42,738 bases of DNA from Acetobacter indonesiensis (GTDB lineage: Bacteria > Pseudomonadota > Alphaproteobacteria > Acetobacterales > Acetobacteraceae), in the NCBI RefSeq assembly GCF_000963945.1, contig NZ_BAMW01000063.1, positions 1 through 42,738 on the forward strand, given 5' to 3'. Within the stretch, counting starts at the first letter, position 1. Every line of letters starts with the position of its first letter. This document shows positions 1-8,667 of the stretch, piece after piece. The notes under the pieces were generated by a model. It had not been told where the DNA came from and made no database searches. It saw only the letters and a program-made list of their open reading frames with translations. Made by a program: the position numbers and the translations under genes.

Positions 1-102
1 CACAAAAATCACCAAAAAACCCAGAAAACCAACACTGAATCGGACCAAGCCACCCCTCAACACCCTCAAACAACACAAAAAAAAAGCAAAACAAACAAAA
101 AA

Positions 103-124
103 CCCCCCGCTTAAAAACGGGGGG
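103..124 (-). terminator. Rho-independent terminator of the PQQ dehydrogenase gene
   Basis: A 7-bp perfect stem (CCCCCCG at 103-109 and CGGGGGG at 118-124) encloses an 8-base loop. Bases 77-102 are A-rich, so on the minus strand the hairpin is followed by a U-rich tract. It lies about 30 bases past the stop codon of the minus-strand gene, as expected for its terminator. Bases 1-102 hold nothing else recognisable. Confidence 0.85.
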
Positions 125-155
125 CTCCTACCAATCAGACTAAAACGAAAAGAAA

Positions 156-2591
156 TTAACGGGCTGCGCCTTCAGGCAGTGTGTAGGCAATAATGTAATC
201 GCCTACATCTGGAGAGTGGCTCATCCCCCCGGCGGAAATAACGACGTATTCCTTTCCGGTTTTGGGCGAGCGGTAGATAAGCGGTGCTGCGACTGCACCA
301 ACGGGCAGACGTTCGCGCCAGACTTCCTTGCCTGTGGCAGATTCAAGTGCCCGCAGATAGTAGTCCTGCGTGCCTGCAAAGAAGAGTAGCCCGGATGCTG
401 TGGTTGTCGGGCCACCCAGTGTGGGCATACCCATAGGCACTGGCAGATGGGTCTTGATACCCATTGGTCCCAGATCCTGTGTTGTGCCCATAGGCACCTG
501 CCACAGTAGCTTCTTGGTGTGCAGATCAATCGCGCTCATGGTGCCGAAAGGCGGCGTGTTGCACGGCACCTGCAACGGAGACTGAAGGATATCAATGCGC
601 ACCCCGGCGTAAGGACCGGCAACCTGCGGACGAATGGTGCCCATGAAGCCGGGAACCTCGTCAGTTGAAACCTTATATTTCTTGGCTTCTTCCTTGTTCA
701 CCAGCGTCATGCGCAGCGGCATACGCATGTCATTGACGAACATGACACCGCGGGCTTCATCAATAGAGATACCACCCCAGTTCATGCCACCCAGAAGGCT
801 GGGCCATTCAATGTAAGGTTTTTCACCCGGTGGGGTGAACGGACCTTCATAGACGGAATCTTTGAACATGATGCGGCAATAGAGCTGGTCAAACGTGCTG
901 ACACCCCACATGGAGCTTTCGGTCAGCGGGTCTGCGCCAATGGTCGGCATACCAACAGAGAACGGCTGGGTGGGAGAAAGGTGCTCGCCCTGTGCTGCGG
1001 GTGTTGTGGCCACCTTGCGTTCCTGAACCTCGGTCACCGGCTGGCCGGTGCGGCGGTCGAGAACAAAGATATGGCCTGTTTTAGTAGTCTGGATCAGCGC
1101 CGGAACTTTTTCGCCCTGCGCATTTGTCACATCAAACAGAACGGGCTGTGACGGCAGGTCATAATCCCAGACGTCATGATGCACGGTCTGGAAGACCCAT
1201 TTGGTTTTGCCTGTCGTGGCGTCCACAGCGACAACAGCAGCACCGAATTTTTCTTTCGCAACCGTACGATCCCCACCCCAATAATCAGGCGGCCCGTTGC
1301 CGGTTGGCAGGTAAACGAGGTTCAGGTCTTTATCATACGTCGGGATGGTCCAGACGTTGGGCGTTTCAAGTGTATAGGTCTGCCCTTCTGCCGGAGCCTG
1401 CGTGTTTTCAGGGTCGCCTACATCCCACGCCCAGACCAGAGAGCCGTCGCGCACGTCATAGGCACGGACCACACCGGATGGTTCGCCATGCACAATGTCA
1501 CGCACCCAGCCACCGATAACGGCAACATGGCCCATGACCACAGGAATAGAGGTTGGGTGGTAACGCTTGCCAGCTTCAACCGGGCCCATCTGCTTTTTCA
1601 GGTCGACAATCCCGTTGTCACCAAAGCCAGAGCACAGGGCACCCGTATGGGCATCAAGCGCAATGAAACGTGCATCAACCGTTGAGACCAGAACACGCTG
1701 GCGGCACATCGGGTTGGTGTCGGCGGCTTTCTGTTCAGCCGTCAGGCTGGCATCTTTATCGGCATCATAATAGCCAACACCGCGGCAGGTGACGTGTTCG
1801 GCAGTGCGGGCCTTGGCGTCATACTTCCACAACGGTTTGCCGCTATCGGCATCAAGAGCGGTAATCAGATCTTCCGGTGTGCAGGAATACAGCACGTTGC
1901 CAATCTGCTGTGGCGTGTTTTCATCAACCCCGACACCAGCCCCGTGCGTTCTTCTGCCCGTATGATACACCCATGCCACTTTTAGCTTGCTGACATTGTC
2001 TGGCGTAATCTGGGTGTAAGGCGCGTAGCGTGTGCCCGCAGCATTCCGACCAAAGAATTCCCAATCTTCCGGGGCATCGATTTTGTCAGCCTGCGCCACC
2101 TGCGGAGAAGCTGGCGTTGCGTCTGGATTGCTGATCTGCCCGTGCGGGAAGAACGCTTCGACCAGAGTGACCACAAGACAGCCGACAATGCCAAGGCCCG
2201 TTGCCACGCTACCGCGACGAACGGTCAGACTGGTTGCCGGGAATGTTGCTGCCGCCCACAGGCTGAGCGTAAACAGGATGGCGGGCACCACAAGACGGGG
2301 CAACAATGCCCAATAGCCAATTTCAGGCGTATCGCAGAATGCCCAGACACACGTCGCAGCAAACGTGACAATAGAGAATGCAAGCGTGAAACGGTGCCTG
2401 AGGAAAACCAGAACAGCCAGCACGCAATAAGCAAGCCCAGCAAGAAGATAGTATGCTGACCCACCCAGCATGAGCAGTTTGCTGCCGCCATAAGCAAGCA
2501 CCAACCCAACGGCCAGACTGATAAGAGAAAATAAGACGCGATACGCGCCCGCTATGGGGGATTGGTGATCTACGGGTTGAACGCCACCCAT
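156..2591 (-). CDS. gcd: Membrane-bound PQQ-dependent dehydrogenase, glucose/quinate/shikimate family
   Basis: This is an inner-membrane quinoprotein that oxidises a sugar or cyclic polyol (probably glucose to gluconolactone) in the periplasm and passes electrons to ubiquinone. The 811-residue length matches membrane glucose dehydrogenases (about 800). Residues 1 to about 145 contain about five hydrophobic segments, including the family-typical WALLPRL. The rest is the eight-bladed PQQ propeller, opening with GRNAAGTRYAPYTQI and carrying TVHHDVWDYDLPSQP, GHIFVLDRRTG and, near the end, YVVISAGG. The ATG at 2591 has GGAG eight bases upstream. It is transcribed away from pdc, with its own terminator at 103-124. 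The family also contains quinate/shikimate and other polyol dehydrogenases, so the substrate is inferred; glucose is favoured by the close resemblance of the C-terminal third to the Gluconobacter enzyme as I remember it. Confidence 0.9.
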   Translation of the reverse strand: MGGVQPVDHQSPIAGAYRVLFSLISLAVGLVLAYGGSKLLMLGGSAYYLLAGLAYCVLAVLVFLRHRFTLAFSIVTFAATCVWAFCDTPEIGYWALLPRLVVPAILFTLSLWAAATFPATSLTVRRGSVATGLGIVGCLVVTLVEAFFPHGQISNPDATPASPQVAQADKIDAPEDWEFFGRNAAGTRYAPYTQITPDNVSKLKVAWVYHTGRRTHGAGVGVDENTPQQIGNVLYSCTPEDLITALDADSGKPLWKYDAKARTAEHVTCRGVGYYDADKDASLTAEQKAADTNPMCRQRVLVSTVDARFIALDAHTGALCSGFGDNGIVDLKKQMGPVEAGKRYHPTSIPVVMGHVAVIGGWVRDIVHGEPSGVVRAYDVRDGSLVWAWDVGDPENTQAPAEGQTYTLETPNVWTIPTYDKDLNLVYLPTGNGPPDYWGGDRTVAKEKFGAAVVAVDATTGKTKWVFQTVHHDVWDYDLPSQPVLFDVTNAQGEKVPALIQTTKTGHIFVLDRRTGQPVTEVQERKVATTPAAQGEHLSPTQPFSVGMPTIGADPLTESSMWGVSTFDQLYCRIMFKDSVYEGPFTPPGEKPYIEWPSLLGGMNWGGISIDEARGVMFVNDMRMPLRMTLVNKEEAKKYKVSTDEVPGFMGTIRPQVAGPYAGVRIDILQSPLQVPCNTPPFGTMSAIDLHTKKLLWQVPMGTTQDLGPMGIKTHLPVPMGMPTLGGPTTTASGLLFFAGTQDYYLRALESATGKEVWRERLPVGAVAAPLIYRSPKTGKEYVVISAGGMSHSPDVGDYIIAYTLPEGAAR

Positions 2592-3217
2592 GTTGTCACT
2601 CCAGTGTTTTCAAATATGACCCCGACAGCAGGCTGACAGGGCACGGTTACAATTCAATCCAGATACACTGGGGTCTGAATGAGAGCATGCGGGTAACCCG
2701 CAACCTTTCCGCTACGGGAAAGCAACCATTTTCAGGCAGGGCCGGGCAGCCTGCGCTGGCTGGAGATCTCTCATTGTTTTCCAGAGGAATGGAATTTGTT
2801 CTGTGTCCAATTCACTTCGTCCTGTCAAGACGAAGTAAAAATCAAAATTTTTTGTAATTACCCGCATTTTGAAAAGCATGATGAACACGACATTGCTGTT
2901 GCCATTTTCTTTTCCCGACGCAGGGACAGCATCCATTCAGCGATACGTTAGAAGCGCGTCATACACTTAATGAGAATTGTTCTCAATATCTATTTTTATG
3001 CTGATCCCCATCCTTTACCCCGGAAAATCTTCCTATCCTGTTGTTTCCCCTGTGTTTCAGGCTGAATGAGTGCCACTGCAAAAAGCACGTAACCGTTGTT
3101 TGGTATATGTTTTATGTATGGATAAGGTGCTTTTGATATAGTGGACATTTATATGAAGTGGGTGTTTTAGAAGGCGGTGTAGCTATTTCTCCGCAAGAGA
3201 ATTGGGAACGATTGATC
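2592..3217. promoter_or_regulatory. Divergent control region between gcd-like gene and pdc
   Basis: This 626-base gap separates two divergent genes and should hold both promoters. A near-ideal Fur-like palindrome lies at 2971-2985. A perfect 8-bp inverted repeat, ACTTCGTC (2814-2821) and GACGAAGT (2829-2836) with a 7-base loop, has no U tract directly after it on either strand, so it is not an obvious terminator. The 2840-2865 stretch is A/T-rich. No convincing small gene was found; a minus-strand 74-codon frame at 2712-2936 has no family resemblance. The region is long enough to hide a small RNA, but none can be demonstrated. Confidence 0.5.
2971..2985. promoter_or_regulatory. Fur-like iron box
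   Basis: The 15-base sequence TGAGAATTGTTCTCA is an inverted repeat (TGAGAA/TTCTCA around TTG) resembling the 7-1-7 Fur consensus TGATAATNATTATCA, with G for T at the variable fourth position. It is 233 bases upstream of the pdc start and 380 upstream of the gcd-like start. Whether Fur, another family member or nothing binds it cannot be told from sequence. Confidence 0.45.
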
Positions 3218-4894
3218 ATGACTTATACCGTTGGGATGTATCTTGCCGACCGTCTGGCACAGATTGGCTTGAAACATCATTTTGCTGTCGCTGGAGATTA
3301 CAATCTTGTTCTTCTCGACCAGCTGCTGACCAACAAGGATATGCAGCAGATCTACTGCTGTAACGAACTGAACTGTGGCTTCAGTGCAGAAGGGTATGCC
3401 CGCGCGCATGGCGCTGCTGCGGCTGTTGTGACCTTCAGCGTTGGCGCTATTTCCGCAATGAACGCCATTGGCGGTGCATATGCTGAAAATCTGCCGGTTA
3501 TCCTGATTTCAGGTTCCCCCAACAGCAATGACTATGGTTCAGGCCATATTCTGCACCACACCATTGGTAGCACCGATTACGGCTACCAGATGGAAATGGT
3601 AAAGCACGTTACCTGTGCAGCAGAAAGCATTACGGATGCGGCATCTGCACCTGCAAAAATTGATCATGTCATTCGGACTGCCCTGCGTGAAAGCAAACCA
3701 GCGTATCTGGAAATTGCCTGTAACGTCTCTGCGCAGGAATGCCCCCGCCCCGGCCCTGTTTCCAGCCTGCTGTCTGAACCCGCACCCGATAAAACCAGCT
3801 TGGATGCCGCTGTTGCTGCTGCGGTAAAGCTGATTGAAGGCGCAGAAAACACAGTCATTCTGGTTGGCAGCAAACTGCGTGCCGCACGTGCACAGGCAGA
3901 AGCTGAAAAACTGGCTGACAAGCTGGAATGCGCTGTCACAATCATGGCTGCTGCAAAAGGGTTTTTCCCCGAAGACCATGCCGGTTTCCGTGGCCTTTAC
4001 TGGGGTGAAGTCTCCTCCCCCGGCACGCAGGAACTGGTTGAAAAAGCCGACGCCATCATCTGCCTTGCACCAGTCTTCAATGACTATTCAACCGTCGGTT
4101 GGACAGCATGGCCCAAGGGCGACAAAGTTCTGCTGGCAGAACCCAACCGCGTGACCATCAAAGGGCAGACATTTGAAGGCTTTGCGCTGCGCGACTTCCT
4201 GACAGCTCTGGCTGCCAAAGCGCCGGCTCGTCCTGCTTCTGCCAAAGCATCATCCCATACGCCAACAGCATTCCCGAAAGCGGATGCCAAAGCGCCGTTG
4301 ACGAATGATGAAATGGCCCGTCAGATCAACGCAATGTTGACATCTGACACAACGCTTGTGGCTGAAACCGGCGATTCCTGGTTCAACGCAATGCGCATGA
4401 CGCTGCCGCGCGGTGCCCGTGTGGAACTGGAAATGCAGTGGGGCCACATTGGCTGGTCTGTTCCCTCATCATTCGGGAATGCCATGGGGTCTCAGGACCG
4501 CCAGCATGTTGTGATGGTTGGTGACGGCTCCTTCCAGCTTACGGCGCAGGAAGTGGCACAGATGGTTCGTTACGAACTGCCTGTTATCATCTTCCTGGTG
4601 AACAACCGTGGCTACGTCATTGAAATTGCAATTCATGATGGCCCATACAACTACATCAAGAACTGGGATTATGCAGGGCTGATGGAAGTGTTCAACGCGG
4701 GTGAAGGGCATGGGCTTGGCCTGCACGCCACCACAGCGGAAGAACTAGAAGACGCCATCAAGAAAGCACAGGCCAACCGCCGTGGCCCAACGATTATTGA
4801 GTGCAAGATTGACCGTCAGGACTGCACCGATACGCTGGTTCAGTGGGGCAAGAAGGTTGCCTCTGCAAACTCTCGCAAACCACAGGCTGTCTGA
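3218..4894 (+). CDS. pdc: Pyruvate decarboxylase
   Basis: This thiamine-diphosphate enzyme converts pyruvate to acetaldehyde and CO2 in the cytoplasm; in acetic acid bacteria the acetaldehyde is then oxidised to acetate. The residues known from the Zymomonas enzyme are present at the same numbers: D27, E50, and H113-H114 (HHT motif). The ThDP/Mg motif begins GDGSFQLT and ends with NN about 25 residues later. The 558-residue length fits the family. I chose the ATG at 3218 because it gives the family N-terminus [17 protein letters not shown] and is preceded by a GGGA stretch; an in-frame ATG at 3158 would add 20 unrelated residues. The gene is monocistronic, with a strong terminator at 4931-4962. 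The enzyme is rare in bacteria and is a marker of Acetobacter-like organisms. Confidence 0.97.
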   Translation: MTYTVGMYLADRLAQIGLKHHFAVAGDYNLVLLDQLLTNKDMQQIYCCNELNCGFSAEGYARAHGAAAAVVTFSVGAISAMNAIGGAYAENLPVILISGSPNSNDYGSGHILHHTIGSTDYGYQMEMVKHVTCAAESITDAASAPAKIDHVIRTALRESKPAYLEIACNVSAQECPRPGPVSSLLSEPAPDKTSLDAAVAAAVKLIEGAENTVILVGSKLRAARAQAEAEKLADKLECAVTIMAAAKGFFPEDHAGFRGLYWGEVSSPGTQELVEKADAIICLAPVFNDYSTVGWTAWPKGDKVLLAEPNRVTIKGQTFEGFALRDFLTALAAKAPARPASAKASSHTPTAFPKADAKAPLTNDEMARQINAMLTSDTTLVAETGDSWFNAMRMTLPRGARVELEMQWGHIGWSVPSSFGNAMGSQDRQHVVMVGDGSFQLTAQEVAQMVRYELPVIIFLVNNRGYVIEIAIHDGPYNYIKNWDYAGLMEVFNAGEGHGLGLHATTAEELEDAIKKAQANRRGPTIIECKIDRQDCTDTLVQWGKKVASANSRKPQAV

Positions 4895-4930
4895 TTTAAC
4901 GCTTTTTCATAAAAAGACGCGTTAGGAAGG

Positions 4931-4962
4931 GCTCTTCCGGCAAATGCCGGAAGAGCTTTTTT
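4931..4962 (+). terminator. Rho-independent terminator after pdc
   Basis: GCTCTTCCGG and CCGGAAGAGC form a 10-bp perfect stem around CAAATG, followed by six T residues (4957-4962). It lies 36 bases after the pdc stop. Confidence 0.93.
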
Positions 4963-5132
4963 CGTTTGATGTCACGAGAACGTGTTCTTTGTATTTCATT
5001 ATAGTTAAATATTTTTTTCAGTTTCATGATATCTCGGCTCAAATGCTTTGAAGCAGAAAAACCCTGATTCTGCCTTGGTATTTTATAGTTCCTTTTCTGG
5101 CCGGTGAGCCACCTATCTACAATGGTCAGATA

Positions 5133-6788
5133 ATGTATTCCTCCTTTCATTCTTTACGCCGACGGAAGAAGTTTGTCCTTTTTTCCGCGCTCCTTTCCTC
5201 TGGCTTGTGCGGTCTTTACGCAGCACCCGCCGCATACGCTGACGACACACCATCCCCGCCAAAGCCTTTGGCTGTTGAGCCGACCATTTCTCAATCCAGT
5301 TCGGATCTGGGGCCAGACCCGGAAGTGCTGGTGCGCCCCAAGAACTCCCCTCTGCCTGCAAGCGGCGTGCCAATCTCACCTTGGCCCGGACTTGCAACCA
5401 TGGTGGTACCCAGTACGGATAACTACAGCAGTAGAAACAACTTTCATAAAATGGAGTTGGATGATCTGTCCGGGAAAGAGGGCGTTTCCTGGCTGCTGCC
5501 CTCGGAAGTCGATGCCCAGCGGCGCACTGACATGGATGACCCCTATTATGTGCCTACGGCAGGGAGCGGGCATCTTTTTCAACCGATCATGCCTTTTCGG
5601 GAACGGTTGCAGAAAAAAGGGTTTGTGTTTTCGTTCTCCTACAAAGGGGAAGCGATGGCCAACATTCATGGCGGCATGCAGCGTGGCATGGATTACGTGC
5701 ATGAATTAACCCTTCAGATGAACTTTGATCTGGGGAAAATGGCCGGTTGGAACGGATGGTCTATCCATACCCTGCTGATGAACCGTGCAGGCCGCCAGGT
5801 ATCACATGACCGCGTAGGCGATTATTACGTAAACCTGATGGAAGTTTACGGATTATCCGGGCATGTTGTTGCCCATCTGGTCGATTTTTACGCTGAAAAG
5901 AAGTTCATGAATAACCGCATGGACATTACTTTCGGCCGTATGTCCCTGACGCACGTTTTTGCGACATCGCCGCTTATCTGCTCGTTCATGGTCACGTGTT
6001 CTGCGCCTGTGGCTCTGAAAGTTGATCCGGGCTTTGCAGTTTACCCGAAAGCAACATGGGGCAGCCGCATTCGCTTCCGCCCGACGCGCGATACCATGAT
6101 GCAGTTGGGCGCTTATCAGGTCAGTCCTTTATTGAACAACCCAAGCGGCTGGGCGTGGGGGAGTGAAAATACGACGGGTGTTATGCTGCCTATTGAATTT
6201 ACGTGGCAGCCGTTCCTGACACGAAACCGGCTACCGGGGCATTATGTGTTTGGCTATGCCCACGACACATCACGCTACCCGGATGTTCTGGGCACTGCGC
6301 CAGCCAACAAAGTTGTTGCCCCGCACCGTCTAAGCAGCGCCCCAATGGATATGTTCTGGTTTGAAGGCGACCAGATGATTTACCGTAAAGGGGGCCGTAA
6401 CCAGATGGCTGGCGGCTATCTGATGGCAGGTTATATTCATAACACCCCGCATGTTTCATCCATTTCTGATGAAGCTTATGGCGGCCTGTCTTTTAACGGG
6501 GTTATTCCGTCACGGGTCACGGACCGTTTGGGTATTCTGTATTCGTGGTATCACGTCAGCCACCGCAAAGAACTTGGCCAGATTTACGCGCAGAATGCAG
6601 GGTTATCGCTGGGTGCACAGGTTCTGGCTCCACAGACAGATTCCCACGTTATTGAAGCCTACTACGCGATTGACGCATTTCCGGGCATTCTTGTTCAACC
6701 GGAATTTCAATACATGATCCGCCCCGGTGAGACATCGCGTATTCCTGACGCGGCGCTGGTCGGGCTGAAAGTCATTGGAAACCTGTAA
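5133..6788 (+). CDS. OprB-family carbohydrate-selective porin
   Basis: This is a predicted outer-membrane beta-barrel channel for sugars. The 551-residue product starts with a basic segment (LRRRKK), a hydrophobic stretch and an Ala-rich cleavage site near residues 31-36 (AAPAAYADD), a clear signal peptide. The mature part has a proline-rich linker followed by alternating aromatic strands such as FSFSYKGEAMANIHGG, typical of the OprB family, and the barrel runs to the end of the protein (LVGLKVIGNL). Its position beside pdc and the PQQ dehydrogenase fits a role in sugar uptake. A good terminator follows at 6806-6839. The start used is the ATG at 5133; the Shine-Dalgarno match before it is weak. 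Substrate specificity cannot be read from the sequence. Confidence 0.85.
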   Translation: MYSSFHSLRRRKKFVLFSALLSSGLCGLYAAPAAYADDTPSPPKPLAVEPTISQSSSDLGPDPEVLVRPKNSPLPASGVPISPWPGLATMVVPSTDNYSSRNNFHKMELDDLSGKEGVSWLLPSEVDAQRRTDMDDPYYVPTAGSGHLFQPIMPFRERLQKKGFVFSFSYKGEAMANIHGGMQRGMDYVHELTLQMNFDLGKMAGWNGWSIHTLLMNRAGRQVSHDRVGDYYVNLMEVYGLSGHVVAHLVDFYAEKKFMNNRMDITFGRMSLTHVFATSPLICSFMVTCSAPVALKVDPGFAVYPKATWGSRIRFRPTRDTMMQLGAYQVSPLLNNPSGWAWGSENTTGVMLPIEFTWQPFLTRNRLPGHYVFGYAHDTSRYPDVLGTAPANKVVAPHRLSSAPMDMFWFEGDQMIYRKGGRNQMAGGYLMAGYIHNTPHVSSISDEAYGGLSFNGVIPSRVTDRLGILYSWYHVSHRKELGQIYAQNAGLSLGAQVLAPQTDSHVIEAYYAIDAFPGILVQPEFQYMIRPGETSRIPDAALVGLKVIGNL

Positions 6789-6805
6789 GAAATTGGCAAT
6801 TACAC

Positions 6806-6839
6806 GGTGGGGTTCTTTCAGGAACCTCACCATTTTTTT
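6806..6839 (+). terminator. Rho-independent terminator after the porin gene
   Basis: GGTGGGGTTC (6806-6815) pairs with GAACCTCACC (6822-6831), nine Watson-Crick pairs and one G-U, around a 6-base loop. Seven T residues follow at 6833-6839. Confidence 0.9.
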
Positions 6840-6983
6840 GATATATCAGTCAGGTGCAAACTATAAACAATGCGTCGATATTGTAAAATTCATTCCATTC
6901 TGACCTTTCTTCCTATAAATACCCCTAGCCTACTTTAAGTAGATCCTTTGGGAGCGTGAGTTGAACGTGTCACGAATTTTACA

Positions 6984-8399
6984 ATGAACAAATCCATACT
7001 TCCCAAAGACGCTTTTAATACCAATAATCTGAAAACATTTTGTTTAGATTTAACCGAAAAAACAATCCTGAATACCCTATCAGACGCCGTTTCCGTGCTG
7101 ACACACCACGGACAATCTGTCTTCTTCAATCAGGCATGGGCCAACGATAGCGACCTGCAAACAATAGAAAAAGATCATCCTGAAGACTGGAAAACTCTTC
7201 TTTCTGACGAAGATAGCGTCACCCTTCAGAAGATTGTAAAACAGGCGCTTCCGCAGGGACTGCCCTTTTCGCAGGACATACTGTTACGCAACACGCGGAA
7301 TGACGCATTCTGGCGGATGGTAAGGCTGACACCGTATCGGGTGGTCGAGGGGCAGGTGCTGCTATGGCTTCTGACCCTGACTGATATTGAAGACCGGAAA
7401 CAGACCGAACTGGGGCTGGTCAGAAAAAACAAGCTTCTGATGGATATGCTCAATATCAGTCAGGACTGCATCAAGGTGCTGACCCCTGACGGACGCCTGC
7501 AACACATGAACAAAAGTGGCTGCATGGCACTGGGCGTGGACGAACACTCCGGCTTTGGCATGCAGTGGCTTCCGCTCCTTCCGCAGGAAGTGCGTGAAAA
7601 AGGAGAAGAGGCATTACACGCAGCCCGCAACGGTAAACATGCCCGTTTTTCCGGCATGAGCTGCGTGCCTGATGAAGACCCTCGTTATTGGGACAATCTG
7701 CTCAGCCCCGTCCCTGATGCGTCTGGCGCGGTAGATGCCATTCTGTGCATCTCGCGCGATGTAACGGTGCAGCACCATAGCGAGCAGCGAATTGAGCTTT
7801 TGATGCACGAGCTGAATCATCGCTCTAAAAACACGCTGGCAGTCATTCAGGCGCTGATTCGCCGCACTGTGCCTGACCCGAAAGCGGATTACGTCAGTGT
7901 GCTCGATAAACGCCTGATTTCCGTTGCAAAAAGTCAGGATGTTCTGGTCAAAGGCGAATGGGCCGCCATGACCGTACATGATCTGATTTTGTCTCAGACA
8001 GCGGTTGCGGGGGATCTGCTGGGTAGCAGGATTATTCTGCAAGGAGACCCTTCTTTGCGCCTGAAGGAAAATATGGCTGAAATTATCGGCCTTCCTTTGC
8101 ATGAACTCACAACAAATGCGGTCAAATATGGCGCACTTTCCAATCTGGAGGGTGTTGTGACCATTTCGTGGGATATTGAGACAACAGAGACTGGCAAAAT
8201 TTTCCGCATGGACTGGCAGGAAGCCCATGGTCCAGATGTGCATGTGCCTGACCAGACTGGCTTCGGAAGTATATTGATTGCCCGCCATCCGGCTAACGCC
8301 AAGGGGGTGAAAATAAGCTACACCTTCCCAGAAGGCGGTGTGAAGTGGGCCCTTAGTGTGCCGGCTGACATTATGTTGCAGACACCACACATTTCTTAA
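6984..8399 (+). CDS. PAS-domain sensor histidine kinase, HWE family
   Basis: This is a soluble sensor kinase of 471 residues with no signal peptide or membrane segment. Residues about 25-140 and 148-265 look like two PAS sensing modules, each ending in the usual linker (TDIEDRKQTELGL and SRDVTVQHHSEQRIE). The kinase core follows: phosphoacceptor H279 in HELNHRSKNTLAV, N-box N378 in HELTTNAVKYGAL, the family-defining W411-x-E413 (WQE), and a glycine-rich turn GFGS (426-429). These residues define the HWE subfamily, common in alphaproteobacteria and often tied to light or general stress signalling. No response regulator, nepR or ecfG gene is beside it, so it is an orphan here and its partner is unknown. 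The ligand sensed by the PAS domains is also unknown. Confidence 0.92.
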   Translation: MNKSILPKDAFNTNNLKTFCLDLTEKTILNTLSDAVSVLTHHGQSVFFNQAWANDSDLQTIEKDHPEDWKTLLSDEDSVTLQKIVKQALPQGLPFSQDILLRNTRNDAFWRMVRLTPYRVVEGQVLLWLLTLTDIEDRKQTELGLVRKNKLLMDMLNISQDCIKVLTPDGRLQHMNKSGCMALGVDEHSGFGMQWLPLLPQEVREKGEEALHAARNGKHARFSGMSCVPDEDPRYWDNLLSPVPDASGAVDAILCISRDVTVQHHSEQRIELLMHELNHRSKNTLAVIQALIRRTVPDPKADYVSVLDKRLISVAKSQDVLVKGEWAAMTVHDLILSQTAVAGDLLGSRIILQGDPSLRLKENMAEIIGLPLHELTTNAVKYGALSNLEGVVTISWDIETTETGKIFRMDWQEAHGPDVHVPDQTGFGSILIARHPANAKGVKISYTFPEGGVKWALSVPADIMLQTPHIS

Positions 8400-8535
8400 C
8401 AAGAAAAAACAACAGAAGAATACTGATTAAAGCTTATAACATAGCAATGCTTCAATTTTCCTAATTGTTTTTATATCGCATCGAATGTCTCTTTTGCGCA
8501 ACACTTAACACGAAGTTATAGCGTATTAAATTTTT

Positions 8536-8577
8536 TCACATTGACAGAATACGTTGCGTATTAACAACATAATGTGA
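8536..8577 (+). promoter_or_regulatory. Nested inverted repeats in the promoter of the first TBDR gene
   Basis: An outer repeat, TCACATT (8536-8542) and AATGTGA (8571-8577), encloses a tighter one, AATACG-TTG-CGTATT (8548-8562). A TTGACA sequence at 8541-8546 could be a -35 element overlapping both. This arrangement suggests a repressor or activator site, but no regulator gene is adjacent. Confidence 0.4.
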
Positions 8578-8637
8578 CCGAAACGTGATCGGAACCTTTG
8601 CGGATTATACTCAGCCCGCATGGGATTTATACACAAT

Positions 8638-8652
8638 ATATCGTTACGATAT
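8638..8652 (+). promoter_or_regulatory. Perfect 7-1-7 palindrome just upstream of the first TBDR start
   Basis: ATATCGT and ACGATAT flank a single T. The site ends 15 bases before the ATG at 8668 and directly precedes the AGGG Shine-Dalgarno sequence at 8657-8660, so binding of a protein, or formation of the hairpin in mRNA, could affect translation. Confidence 0.4.
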
Positions 8653-8667
8653 GAAAAGGGATATGAG

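Noticed and set aside
2814..2836. Terminator between gcd-like gene and pdc
   Set aside because: The 8-bp stem has no U tract on either strand and no gene ends there.
2712..2936. Minus-strand 74-codon frame between gcd-like gene and pdc
   Set aside because: No family resemblance, no Shine-Dalgarno site, and it covers the hairpin at 2814-2836; more likely noncoding.
8590..8620. General-stress (EcfG) promoter because of GGAACC at 8591
   Set aside because: No CGTT-type -10 element at 16-17 bases downstream.
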